Of a stretch of DNA of 64,000 nt, positions 53,501-61,782 are shown piece by piece. The first letter of the stretch is position 1. Each line of letters starts with the position of its first letter. The position numbers were made by a program, and so were the translations under genes. The notes below the pieces were generated by a model. The model was not told the DNA's origin. It saw only the letters and a program-made list of their open reading frames with translations, and did no database searches. The stretch comes from Pelobates cultripes (lineage: Eukaryota; Chordata; Amphibia; Anura; Pelobatidae): contig OW240917.1 in the NCBI GenBank assembly GCA_933207985.1, positions 238,692,693-238,756,692 of the forward strand, read 5' to 3'.

Positions 53501-54827
53501 GAGTAATAGGAGGAGTTATAGAGAGAGGTTATATGGAGTAATAGGAGGAGTTATAGAGAGAGGTTATATGGAGTAATAGGAGGAGTTATAGGGAGAGGTT
53601 ATATGGAGTAATAGGAGGAGTTATAGGGAGAGGTTATATGGAGTAATAGGAGGAGTTATAGAGAGGTTATATGGAGAGAGGTTATATGGAGTAATAGGAG
53701 GAGTTATAGGGAGAGGTTATATGGAGTAATAGGAGGAGTTATAGAGAGAGGTTATATGGAGTAATAGGAGGAGTTATAGGGAGAGGTTATATGGAGTAAT
53801 AGGAGGAGTTATAGGGAGAGGTTATATGGAGTAATAGGGGGAGTTATAGGGAGAGGTTATATGGAGTAATAGGAGGAGTTATAGGGAGAGGTTATATAGA
53901 GTAATAGGAGGAGTTATAGGAGAGAGGTTATATGGAGTAATAGGAGGAGTTATAGGAGAGGTTATATGGAGTAATAGGAGGAGTTATAGGGAGAGGTTAT
54001 ATGGAGTAATAGGAGGAGTTATAGGGAGAGGTTATATGGAGTAATAGGAGGAGTTATAGAGAGAGGATATATGGAGTAATAGGAGGAGTTATAGGGAGAG
54101 GTTATATGGAGTAATAGGAGGAGTTATAGAGAGAGGTTATATGGAGTAATAGGAGGAGTTATAGAGAGAGGTTATATGTAGTAATAGGAGGAGTTATAGG
54201 GAGAGGTTATATGGAGTAATAGGAGGAGTTATAGAGAGAGGTTATATGGAGTAATAGGAGGAGATATAGAGAGATTATATGGGATTATAAGAATAGTTAT
54301 AGCGAGAGGTTATATGGAGTAACAGGAGTTATAGGGAGAGGTTACATGGAGTAATAGGAGGAGTTAAAGGGAGAGGTTATATGGAGTAATAGGAGGAGTT
54401 AAAGAGAGAGGTTATATGGAGTAATAGGAGGAGTTATAGGGAGAGGTTACATAGAGTAACAGGAGTTATAGGGAGAGGTTATATGGAGTAATAGGAGGAG
54501 TTATAGAGGGAGGCTACATGGAGTAATTGGAGAAGTTATAGTGAGAGGTTATATGGAGTAATAGGAGAAGTTATAGGGAGAGGTTATATGGTGTAATAGG
54601 AGGAGTTATAGAGAATGGTTAAATGGAGTATTAGGAGGAGTTCTAGGGAGAGGTTATATGGAGAAATAGTAGGAGTTATAGAGTAAGTTTATGTGGAGTA
54701 ATAGGAGGAGTTACAGGGAGAGGTCACATGGAGTAATAGGAGAAGTTATAGAGAGAGCTTACTTCTTTTCTATGAATTCTTCATACTCACCGGCGTCAGA
54801 GTTTAAGGATGGCACAGCGACAGGCAT
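35371..54827 (-). CDS. mpp2: MPP2 (membrane palmitoylated protein 2), MAGUK scaffold, complete gene
   Basis: Twelve coding exons plus an alternative first exon join in phase. From exon 1a the product has 545 residues, from exon 1b 559. Using 545-residue numbering: L27 region about 13-110 ([25 protein letters not shown]), PDZ about 145-220, SH3 about 221-299 (FVKCHF to [12 protein letters not shown]), a basic [10 protein letters not shown] hook, and a guanylate-kinase-like domain about 345-545 ending WVPVSWVY. The GK P-loop region is GAQGVGRR, the MAGUK form that binds partners rather than acting as an enzyme. MPP2 organises membrane protein complexes at synapses and junctions. Residues match MPP2 better than MPP6 (PALS2), for example YETPPPSP and [11 protein letters not shown] six-residue VRSLAK segment present in human is absent from this model. 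Confidence 0.93.
36072..36261 (-). pseudogene. Decayed duplicate of the last MPP2 exon
   Basis: About 92-94% identical by eye to 35355-35546, covering the terminal exon plus some 16 bases past the stop. Relative to the good copy one base is lost in CAGAGCTCTT (CAGAAGCTCTT in the intact exon), which shifts the frame. The acceptor CTACAG is replaced by GGGCTGATC, so it should not splice. It lies in intron 11 in the same orientation, a recent tandem duplication. Confidence 0.9.
36454..36582 (-). CDS. mpp2: MPP2 exon 11, GK domain
   Basis: Encodes [20 protein letters not shown], then [20 protein letters not shown] and QLS. Acceptor CCCACAG, donor GTGAGT, phase 0 at both ends. Confidence 0.94.
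37586..39190 (+). mobile_element. Tc1-like transposon, full length but inactive
   Basis: Flanked by TA, with ends CAGTTGCAAGAAAAAGTATG and its complement; the inverted repeats run over about 200 bp, including AACACACCATGTAAACAT. Length 1,605 bp. It sits in MPP2 intron 10. Confidence 0.92.
37965..38920 (+). pseudogene. Tc1-like transposase, frameshifted
   Basis: The N-terminal paired-type helix-turn-helix ([40 protein letters not shown]) is open to 38429. A one-base slip near TGGACAGAAGACC moves the DDE region to another frame ([29 protein letters not shown]). A second slip near 38710 moves the end to a third ([20 protein letters not shown]). All three acidic positions can be placed but not in one frame. 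Confidence 0.88.
39874..40076 (-). CDS. mpp2: MPP2 exon 10, GK domain
   Basis: Encodes [20 protein letters not shown], then [20 protein letters not shown] and [20 protein letters not shown]. The [17 protein letters not shown]-site-like block is diagnostic of the family. Acceptor CTCTCAG, donor GTTAGA. Confidence 0.95.
40308..40469 (-). CDS. mpp2: MPP2 exon 9, start of GK domain
   Basis: Encodes [20 protein letters not shown], then [20 protein letters not shown] and [14 protein letters not shown]. Acceptor ATCACAG, donor GTGAGT, phase 1 at both ends. Confidence 0.95.
40678..41094. mobile_element. Internally deleted Tc1-like remnant
   Basis: Left end ACTCAGCGGCCATTTTGTTG and right end GTACCTAATAAAGTGCACAC are the widespread Tc1-type ends of fish and frogs. 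CCAATCATGTGGCAGCAACT follows on the left. The transposase is lost. Confidence 0.65.
41116..41553. mobile_element. TTAA-bounded MITE
   Basis: Begins CATTAAAAAGACACTCCACT and ends GTAGTGCACCTTTAA. It abuts the next T2 MITE, sharing the TTAA. Related to 31476-31862. Confidence 0.55.
41550..41968. mobile_element. T2-type (TTAA) MITE
   Basis: TTAAAGGGATACTATAAGTG to CCTATAATGTCTCTTTAA; the interior has CAGACCACTTCAATGAGCTG, typical of the family. Confidence 0.75.
42201..42269 (-). CDS. mpp2: MPP2 exon 8, basic hook
   Basis: Encodes [20 protein letters not shown] then NA. Acceptor CTTTAG, donor GTAAAT, phase 1 both sides. Lies between SH3 and GK, where MAGUKs bind 4.1-type proteins. Confidence 0.92.
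43190..43345. repeat. 28-bp tandem repeat
   Basis: Four to five copies of a unit with AAACTGGCGAATTCACAGAG, inside the outer element. Confidence 0.85.
43353..44961. mobile_element. T2-type MITE interrupted by a hAT element
   Basis: TTAAAGGACCACTCTAGGCA at the left; ATAGTGGTCCTTTAA at the right. Without the insertion at 43768-44899 its length is about 470 bp, as in the other copies. Confidence 0.85.
43768..44899. mobile_element. hAT-like non-autonomous element with 8-bp target duplication
   Basis: Ends CAGTGGTGTATCC and ACGCCCCTG, flanked on both sides by CTCAGGGC, an 8-bp duplication as hAT elements make. The interior holds a CACTCACTAGCAGACA tract (43890-44470), a GC-rich inverted repeat, and GGCATTTGCC foldbacks. 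No transposase. Confidence 0.88.
45267..45372 (-). CDS. mpp2: MPP2 exon 7, end of SH3
   Basis: Found by searching the intron between WWQ and the hook. Encodes [20 protein letters not shown] then [15 protein letters not shown]. Acceptor ACGTAG; donor A then GTCAGT, chosen because the next exon needs phase 1. Confidence 0.9.
45660..45796. mobile_element. Foldback MITE
   Basis: CTTCCCTAAACTCCGGCCCT is inverted against the right end AGTTTGGGGAAGCC; the interior has GAACTACAACTCACATGATT. It directly adjoins the T2 MITE at 45797. Confidence 0.65.
45797..46354. mobile_element. T2-type MITE with a foldback MITE inserted
   Basis: TTAAAGAGACACTATAGGCA to AGCCTATAGTTTCCCTTTAA. Interrupted at 46173-46308. 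Confidence 0.75.
46173..46308. mobile_element. hAT-like foldback MITE inside a T2 MITE
   Basis: CAGGGATAGGCAACCTTCGG and GGTTGCCTATGCCTG ends. Flanks AGCTAGGA and GGCTAATA may be a decayed 8-bp duplication. Confidence 0.7.
47333..47464 (-). CDS. mpp2: MPP2 exon 6, SH3 domain
   Basis: Encodes [20 protein letters not shown], then [20 protein letters not shown] and NWWQ. Acceptor CTACAG, donor GTGAGT, phase 0. Confidence 0.95.
47953..48180 (-). CDS. mpp2: MPP2 exon 5, PDZ domain
   Basis: Encodes [20 protein letters not shown], then [20 protein letters not shown] and [15 protein letters not shown], a complete PDZ core. Acceptor CTGTAG, donor GTAGCT. Confidence 0.95.
48275..48424 (-). CDS. mpp2: MPP2 exon 4, L27-PDZ linker
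   Basis: Encodes [20 protein letters not shown], then [20 protein letters not shown] and HL. Phase 0 at both ends. Confidence 0.94.
48727..48879 (-). CDS. mpp2: MPP2 exon 3, second L27 unit
   Basis: Encodes [20 protein letters not shown], then [20 protein letters not shown] and EPHFQ. Acceptor GTCCAG, donor GTAGTA. The family's VRSLAK should precede AHER; if it exists it would be an unseen microexon. Confidence 0.94.
49881..49972 (-). CDS. mpp2: MPP2 exon 2, first L27 unit, common to both isoforms
   Basis: Two bases (CC) complete an Ala codon from either first exon, then [20 protein letters not shown] and [10 protein letters not shown]. Acceptor CCTTAAG, donor GTGAGT. Confidence 0.9.
50013..50060. 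mobile_element. L2 LINE 3'-tail fragment
   Basis: ATTATTATTTTATTATTTAT then ATAGCGCCATCAGATTCC, the usual tail of amphibian L2 copies, here without any coding part. Confidence 0.6.
50061..51971 (-). other. MPP2 intron between exons 1b and 2
   Basis: Mostly without features apart from a foldback MITE (50980-51114, with GGGTAGGCATCCTTTGGCAC and its inverse). No further exon found. Confidence 0.45.
50980..51114. mobile_element. hAT-like foldback MITE
   Basis: Same family as 12611 and 46173; ends GGGGTAGGCATCC and GGTTGTCTACCCC. Confidence 0.65.
51972..52050 (-). CDS. mpp2: MPP2 exon 1b, alternative first coding exon
   Basis: Encodes [20 protein letters not shown] then SDLHRE, with donor GTAACT in phase 1, so it joins exon 2 as ...REAMERV. 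Good codon structure and correct phase support it; there is no family match to this N-terminus that I can recall. Confidence 0.55.
52596..52609. promoter_or_regulatory. RFX X-box (GTTTCCATGGTAAC)
   Basis: A near-perfect palindromic RFX-binding X-box about 550 bp upstream of the exon 1b start codon. A second, GTTGCCATGGAAAC, is at 56731-56744. Confidence 0.5.
52610..53260. other. Unannotated intron sequence left of array 4
   Basis: Purine-rich near 52990-53240. No gene or element recognised. Confidence 0.4.
53261..54759. repeat. 35-bp minisatellite array 4 (G-rich on + strand)
   Basis: About 43 copies in MPP2 intron 1a; units become more diverged towards 54250-54759. On the MPP2 sense strand it is C-rich, as array 1 is for the TMEM92-like gene. 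Its right end is about 30 bp from the exon 1a donor. Confidence 0.98.
54791..54827 (-). CDS. mpp2: MPP2 exon 1a, canonical first coding exon
   Basis: Encodes [12 protein letters not shown] plus one base, ending at a strong donor GTGAGTATG. The human MPP2 N-terminus also begins MPVA with a following Asn-Ser and a phase-1 junction just before the L27 start, so this is very likely the usual start. Too short for ORF scans. Confidence 0.82.
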
Positions 54828-55011
54828 TGAGATTAGTCAATATATTTGTACTGCGAATGTAAGATGTGTGGTGGTTGCAGGTTACTAAAAGTAACCTTTT
54901 TAGAATGAGTTATGCTGCTTCTGGGTCCTGGAAATAGAACAGAAAATTAAATGTTAATATTGATATGATAGAACATCTTTAATTCTGGTTAATTTAACCT
55001 ATGTTCTATGA

Positions 55012-55330
55012 AAACTAGAAACATAGAATGTGACAGCGGATAAGAACCATTCGGCCCATCTCGTCTGCCTACATTTCTAGATACTTTCATTAGTCCCTGG
55101 CTTTATCTTATAGTTAGGACAGCCTTATGCCTAACCCACGCATGCTTAAACTCCCTCACTGTGTTAACCTCTACCACTTCAGCTGGAAGGCTATTCCATG
55201 CATCCACTACCCTCTCAGTAAAGTAATATTTCCTGATATTATTTTTAAACCTTTGCCCCTCTAATTTAAGACTGTGTCCTCTTGTTGTGGTAGTTTTTCT
55301 TCTTTTAAATATAACCAGTTTACATCTATC
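55012..55330. mobile_element. CR1-like LINE 3' UTR fragment
   Basis: CATTCGGCCCATCTCGTCTG, then CCACTTCAGCTGGAAGGCTA and CCTCTCAGTAAAGTAATATT, and TAAGACTGTGTCCTCTTGTT are the usual CR1-type 3' words. A similar short piece (AAGTCCCTAGAGATATTTGG) at about 56488-56510 may be another fragment. Confidence 0.6.
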
Positions 55331-55506
55331 TGTTATGGTTATGGTTAAAAGAGTTCCCTGGGGCCTGCTGGAATCTGGTCACCTCCTCCATGACAGGTGT
55401 ATAGTCTCCATTTTGGGCAGTGGGAATCCAGGACAATTACCCCATAACCTAACCCAATAACGCACGGACACTAAGGGATATGGGGAAATTTGTCCACAGC
55501 TTTATT

Positions 55507-55552
55507 GAGCAAACAATAATAATAATAACAATAATAATAATAATAATAACAA
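55507..55552. repeat. AAT trinucleotide microsatellite
   Basis: AATAATAATAACAATAATAA and continuation. Confidence 0.9.
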
Positions 55553-57235
55553 CTTAATAAGTAAAACATGGGTCATTGCCCCCCATACTCCGCCCTCGCA
55601 TCCTATTCCTTCCATTAACATATAAAGGGCAATGACCCCCATGTAAATAAACATATATATATATACATAACATACATCAACATTATTCCAATCGATGTAA
55701 AGTGCCAACCATCCATTAGCCACGGCAGGGGTATACCCGGATACCCCTACCCCACCAGGTTCTGAGCCACCGACAGGACTCGAAACCTATCAACCACCAA
55801 TGACCACCACTTGTTTATTTTCCATTACGTTCATCCTGGGGAGCCTATTTCCTTTCCTTCAGCTCCCCATCCCGCCGCTGTGAAAAAACGGGACAAAACC
55901 ACACATAACAAAACAGGGAGGGTGGGAGGGACAAACTTAACCAGGTAGGAAATTAGAATGACTTACATAAAATGGCTGCCCATTTAAATAACCAAACCTA
56001 CTTACCCATAACTCCACTCCCTTGCTTACTTCCTCCTAAGCCCGCCTCCTAACCCCTGTCAAGGCCTTTTTTCGCTTAGCTGCGCTTGGCTACATGGGGC
56101 TACATGAGAACCAGAGGCACTATGCATTGAACTAAACCTGGCCGTTCAGGGCTTAGCTCATTGGCTGAGTTTTATCTCAGTCAATGAGCTGGCACTGCAC
56201 TGCAGAACTTAGCTCAGTGGAGGAGCTTTCTGTCCTCAATGGAGGAAGTCACCAGTGCCTGGCTAACACAAGACAAAGTTGTCAAATTGTTAGCAAACAG
56301 ATTACTGGGGGCTACTTGTGGGCTACCAGGGCACCCTTAGCTGAAGTGGTCCTGTGCTTGGAGTGTTCCTTCAAGTGTTTAGGGAATAAACTAATTCTGC
56401 GGCAAATTAATTCCTACATTTACTCATATATCTCCCTTCCTCCAACTTCAAGTGATATCCTCTGGTTTTAGCTTTCCTCTATGAACTTTAAGTCCCTAGA
56501 GATATTTGGAAGTTTCCATCACGTCACCCATATCCCTTCTCTGCTTTCTACTGTATACTGTACATTGAGGGATTTTGAGGCCTCCTTATTTCTAATTTAG
56601 ACACGTATTTGTGTGGTTTCCTTTCATTGAATGTCCTGTAGCGTATTAATGGTGTTTGGAAGAACAGGTCTCCATGGAATCCATGGTAGTTATCCGTGTA
56701 ATGAACTCTGGTGCAAAGTTCTAAATTGCAGTTGCCATGGAAACCAATGGACTGTTGGTACTTATTGTTCCTATTTTAGAATTTTGACCCAGAGCAACTT
56801 TTATATATATCACCATTATTCTAGGAAAGATATTGCAAAAGGCAGTAGCATTATTGATATTAAGTCAGTTTCATGTGCACCATTCACCTGCCTAACATTG
56901 GCCTTGATTCTGTTTTCAATATTTCTGGATAAGCTTTTCCAATGATCAAAATCTGCAAAACGTGCCAAATTATTTATCTATAGAAGTTACCATTAACGTC
57001 TATGGAGAGCATATCCAAAAATATAAAATTTAGACCACTGTTTGATTAAACTATAGTAATCTGATATGGTAATAATGGGAACACATATATTAATAATACA
57101 ACTATTTCACTACTTGGATTTATTCAATCTATATATGGTTTGTGCTTTTACTTTATTACAATTCTCAGTAGTTTTTATTTTTCACTTTTTTTATTTACTG
57201 TAAATGCCATGCCATATAATTACTTATGTTTGTAT
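55553..57235. other. Intergenic stretch without a recognised gene
   Basis: Contains an X-box at 56731 and a T2-like right end (GGAGTGTTCCTTCAA, about 56360). The frame at 56631-56945 has no recognisable family signature. Confidence 0.4.
56731..56744. promoter_or_regulatory. RFX X-box (GTTGCCATGGAAAC)
   Basis: Matches the RFX half-site pair. It lies about 1.9 kb upstream of MPP2 exon 1a. Confidence 0.4.
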
Positions 57236-57276
57236 GATCCTGAGGAAAGCCACAGAAGGGGGCTGAAACGTTGATC
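57236..57276 (+). ncRNA. Hammerhead-ribozyme-like motif C
   Basis: GATC, CTGAGGA, stem II AGCC/GGCT with a 9-base loop, GAAAC, GTT, GATC. Same outline as motif A; downstream AATAAAGATATCGTTTT and GAGTGCAAGCC also match motif A's flank. Confidence 0.6.
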
Positions 57277-57444
57277 AGAGTTTTTATGAATTTGCAATAA
57301 AGATATCGTTTTAACGTGAGTGCAAGCCAGTTTCTATATATCCTATATAAATTACTTAGCCATAGCTCCTAAAATTTCAAATGGACATAAGAGCAGTGGT
57401 GGGGGTGTTTAGGGGCAGGGCTGTTATGAGAAATTTTAGTTGGC

Positions 57445-57977
57445 TTAAAGGAACACTATAGGGTCAGGAACACAAACATGTGTAAAAACTCAATCTAGCC
57501 CCCCTGGCTCCCCTTGCCCCTAAATATAAGAAAATCTTACTTGTTTTCAAGTCTGCTGCTACTGGCTCTGGCCCTGATCTGCCTGCTTGGCTGACATCAT
57601 CAGAAGTGGTGATTTGAGCCTATCACAATGCTTTCACATAGGAAAGCATTGGATTGGCTGAGCTTGTCAAAGAGGCAGATCAGGGACAGAGCCAGCACAA
57701 GTCAAACACTGCCCTGGCCAATCATTATCTCCTGATAGAGATACATCGAATCAATGCATCTCTATGAGGAAATTTCAGTGTCCCCATGCAGAGGGCAGAG
57801 ACACTGAATGCCAGTCAGACTGTGCAGCACTACCACAGTAAGCACCTTTAGTAGTCAAATGAGGAGTGGCTTGTGGAGGTATCCCTAGGTTGTAATGTAA
57901 ACACTACCTTTTCTCTGAAAATACAGTGTTTACTGCAAAAAGCCTGAGTTGTTCTGGTGACTTTAGTATCCCTTTAA
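57445..57977. mobile_element. T2-type (TTAA) MITE
   Basis: TTAAAGGAACACTATAGGGT to TTAGTATCCCTTTAA; about 80% similar by eye to 3739-4335. Confidence 0.8.
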
Positions 57978-58468
57978 TAACATTTTATGCAACTAAAGTG
58001 TAACACGAGTAATGTATCTTATTTACACAGACTGGTTTCTAAACACATTTATTGTAGTTTAAAGACACATTAATGGGAGTATTATTGCTGTGGAGCTCTG
58101 TTATAAACAGACACACCAACAATATGGAGCTCTTATAAAAGAGGCACAGAGGGATTTTGGCCAGAAATAGGCACTGTCCCAACTAAATAGGGACACTTAG
58201 AAGGTATATCAATCACAGTGCTATGCATGGAAGCAGTCGAAAGGCTGTCTCTATTGAAGGATTGCCCAAGTGTTTTCATATGACTTTCCCCGAGAGCCCA
58301 GGAGCATTCTTGTAATTGACTGCCAATGTCTTGTTACTGCTTTCTGATTATTCAGATTGTAAATTATGTTGATGTAAATTGAAAGACACATTACGCATGG
58401 AGTGGGCCAGACTCCATACTTCTTGGAATAACCCACCAGCAGAAATGTTTGCCAAACACAGTTAAATA

Positions 58469-60036
58469 CACTGGACAAAATTATAAACGCAACACTTTTG
58501 TTTTTTCCCCCATTTTTTACGAGCTGAACTCAAAGATCTAAGACTTTTTCTATGTACAAAAAGGCCTATTTCTATTAAATATTGTTCACAAATCTGTCTA
58601 AATCTGTGTTAGTGAGCACTATTCCTTTGCCGAGATAATCCATCCACCTCACAGGTGTGGCATATCAAGATGTTGATTACACAGCATGATTATTGCACAG
58701 GTGTGCCTTAAGCTGGCCACAATAAAAGGCCACTCTAAAATGTGCAGTTTTACTATATTGGACAAGTCCAGGGGGGGTCCAAAAATCAGTCAGTATCTGG
58801 TGTGCCCATAATTTGCCTCACGCAGTGTATCACATCTCCTTCGCATTGAGTTTAACAGATTGTTGATTGTGGCTTGTGGAATGTTGGTCCACTCCTCTTC
58901 AATGGCTGTGTGAAGTTGCTGAATATTGGAAGGACCTGGAACACGCTGTCGTATACGCTGATCCAGAACATCCCAAACATGCTCAACAGGTGACATGTCC
59001 GGTGAGTATGCTGTCCATGCAAGAACTGGGATGTTTTCAGTTTCCAGGAATTGTGTGCAGATCCTTCCAACATGGGGTCGTGCATTATCATGCTGCAACA
59101 TGAAGGAATGGTCGTGGATGAATGGCACAACAATGGGTCTCAGGATCTCATCACAGTATCTCACAGTATCAATAAAATGCACCTGTGTTCATTGTCCATA
59201 ACATATGCCTGCCCATACCATAACCCCACCGCTACCATGGGCCAATCGATCCACAATGTTGACATCAGCAAACTGCTCACTCACACAATGCCATACACGC
59301 TGTCTGCCATCTGCCCTGTACAGTGAAAACCGGGATTCATCTGTGAAGAGAACACCTCTCCAAAATGACAGACGCTATCGAATGTGAGCATTTGTCCACT
59401 CAAGTCAGTTACGACGACAAGGACAACGGGCATGCAAATGAGCTTTCCTGAGACAGTTTCTGACAGTTTGTGCAGAAATTCTTTGGTTATGCAAACCGAT
59501 TGTTGCAGCAGCTGTCCGGGTGGCTGGTCTCAGACGATCTTGGAGGTGAAGATGCTGGATGTGGAGGTCCTGGGCTGGTGTGGTTACACATGGTGAGCAG
59601 TTGTGAGACCTGTTGGATGTACTGCCAAAGTCTCTGAAACGCCTTTGGAAACGGCTTATGGTAGAGAAATGAACATTCAATTCACGGGCAACTGCTCTGG
59701 TGGACATTGCTTCAGTCAGCATGCCAATTGCACGTTCCCTCAAGATTTGCAACATCTGTGGCATTGTGTTGTGTGATAAAACTCCACGTTTTAGAGTGGC
59801 CTTTTATTGTGGCCAGCCTAAGGCACACCTTTGCAATAATCGTGCTGTCTAATCAGCATCTTGATATGCCACACCTGTAAGGTGGATGGATTATCTCGGC
59901 AAAGGAGAAGTGCTGACTAACACAGATTTAGACAGATTTGTGAACAATATTTGATAGAAATAGGCCTTTTTGTACATAGTCTGTTTGAGTTCAGCTCATG
60001 AAAAATGGAGTGCTGCGTTTATAATTTTGTTCAGTG
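58469..60036 (-). mobile_element. Tc1-like transposon, full length, inactive
   Basis: TA-flanked, ends CACTGGACAAAATTATAAAC and, inverted, CACTGAACAAAATTATAAAC, with terminal repeats extending about 270 bp. 1,568 bp, a different family from 37586. Confidence 0.92.
58790..59764 (-). pseudogene. Tc1-like transposase, DD34E, broken
   Basis: N-terminal helix-turn-helix part open from 59764 to 59405 (REDLNVH-like block RELNVHFSTISRFQRRFRDF, SAQTVRNCLRKAHLHAR). The middle, with DESRFSLYRADGR and GSGGVMVWAGI, carries stops. The C-terminal part is open from 59182 to 58790 (MLQHDNARPH, YSPDMSPVEHVWD). Asp of HDN and Glu of VEH are 34 residues apart. Confidence 0.9.
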
Positions 60037-60508
60037 TAATTCAAAAATATTTATGATATGGAAAATAGTGTTCTGAAGAACAATTAGCACTCAGGGTTAT
60101 TCATTATTCTATGATTTTATAATGCAGGGTTGAAGGGGACCATTTTCATAAAATGAGTATGGCTGATGTCATGCTGACCTCATCAAACACGCAATTACTC
60201 CACGTTGCACCATTTTCAGGACATACTTGTAAACACTGTACACTTGTAAAAACCTCACTGGGGTTATTTACTAAAACTGGAATTGTGGGCAACAGATGAG
60301 AGAATTATAAACGTTAGGTCAAAAAGATACCAGTATGGAAAAATTTGCCAAGTAGTCTATTTTTCCTGCTTGGCTATGTTTGCCTGAAATTCACAGTTCT
60401 CTTGTCAACTCCAATTTAGAATTGGTTTAGTGAGTAAATGCATTATTCCTGTTAAATCACTGTATAAACAAAGATGTGAATGCAAAATAAATAACAAACA
60501 CTACACAC

Positions 60509-60628
60509 CAGGGGTGGGGAACCTTTGGCCCTCCAGGTGTTTTGGACTACATCTCCCATGATGCTCTTGAGGCCATAATGATGGCAAAGCATCAAGGGAG
60601 GTGTAGTCCAAAATATTCCCCACCCCTG
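60509..60628. mobile_element. hAT-like foldback MITE
   Basis: CAGGGGTGGGGAACCTTTGG and TATTCCCCACCCCTG ends; GGACTACATCTCCCATGATG inside. Confidence 0.7.
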
Positions 60629-60639
60629 CTATACACATA

Positions 60640-61782
60640 CAAGAAAAGAAAATGACATAAAACGCATTACATACATTGACAAACAGACAGACAGACACAA
60701 ATGTCACTCGTAGAGATGAAGACACATATGCACAAACCCCATACAGGGATTACATACATAAACACAAAAATCCCCATATACATATATTACGTATATAACA
60801 CTTATATAAACACACAGAGACAGATGTGTGGAATGAGACAGACAGTCTGTCGATCAGTCACATTTCCATGCACAAATAAACGTCACACATTTGTTATAGA
60901 TAATAAACAGAAAGACACAGACAGAAACACACAGCTACACACAATGTTTGTGTCTCTGAATAAACATCATACAAATATTCATATACAGTGTATGCACTGG
61001 CAGCACAGACACGGTGTATATGTATATTTACACTGCACACACCTACCCCTGGTCTGGATGTCAGGATATACAGGTTTTTTTGTTATGTCGTGATATATCT
61101 CCTATCAACCAGCTGGGGCTAAGCTACGATGCTGCTGGCTTTTTAAAGGGGCAACATCAGAAATAAGACCTTCCAGGATAAAGGGGGGATTTAAGGAGTG
61201 CAGTGAGGGACAACATGTTAGACTGAATACAGTGGTCGTTAAACCTCCCGGTTATATACTGCGTGCTGAATTGTAAATTTTCTATCCAAATTGCAAAATT
61301 CAAGCTAAAATACCCAATCTGTGAACTTTTCCAAATCAGCTATTTTTTACTTAATTTACCCATTTAGATTTAATTTAATTAAATATGGAGTTTTAGATTA
61401 CATTTGGAAAGGCTTCCAGTTGTAAAAAAATATTTTTTTCTGTTTGCTTTAAAAATGTCAATATTGATTCAGCCATTAACTTTCAAGTTTAAGATACTCT
61501 TCATATCAAAGTAATTTGATTATTTGACTACGAAAGCCTTAGCTACTTGTTTGCAAAAACTATTCATTTTTCTAATGCTTTGAAGGGACTGGTGGATAAT
61601 ATAATGCCTTGTCCATGTTTTGCCAGTCAGATGTATGATTACTGAGGAAGCATTGTGCCTGTGTGAGTTCCCAAGGAGGGAAGGTTGAGAGTTGGATAGG
61701 AAGATAGAGTTTGCTGTTTTTTTGTTAGGGATTTGGGTTTAATATTAGGAGGTTGGGATTAGAGACCCCAGAGGTACCTGTA
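60640..61782. other. Intergenic stretch without a recognised feature
   Basis: CA-rich patches at 60690-61030 give a spurious open frame. No gene or element seen. Confidence 0.4.

Noticed and set aside
60701..61093. 130-residue open frame
   Set aside because: CA-rich low-complexity composition with many Thr, His and Tyr; no domain.
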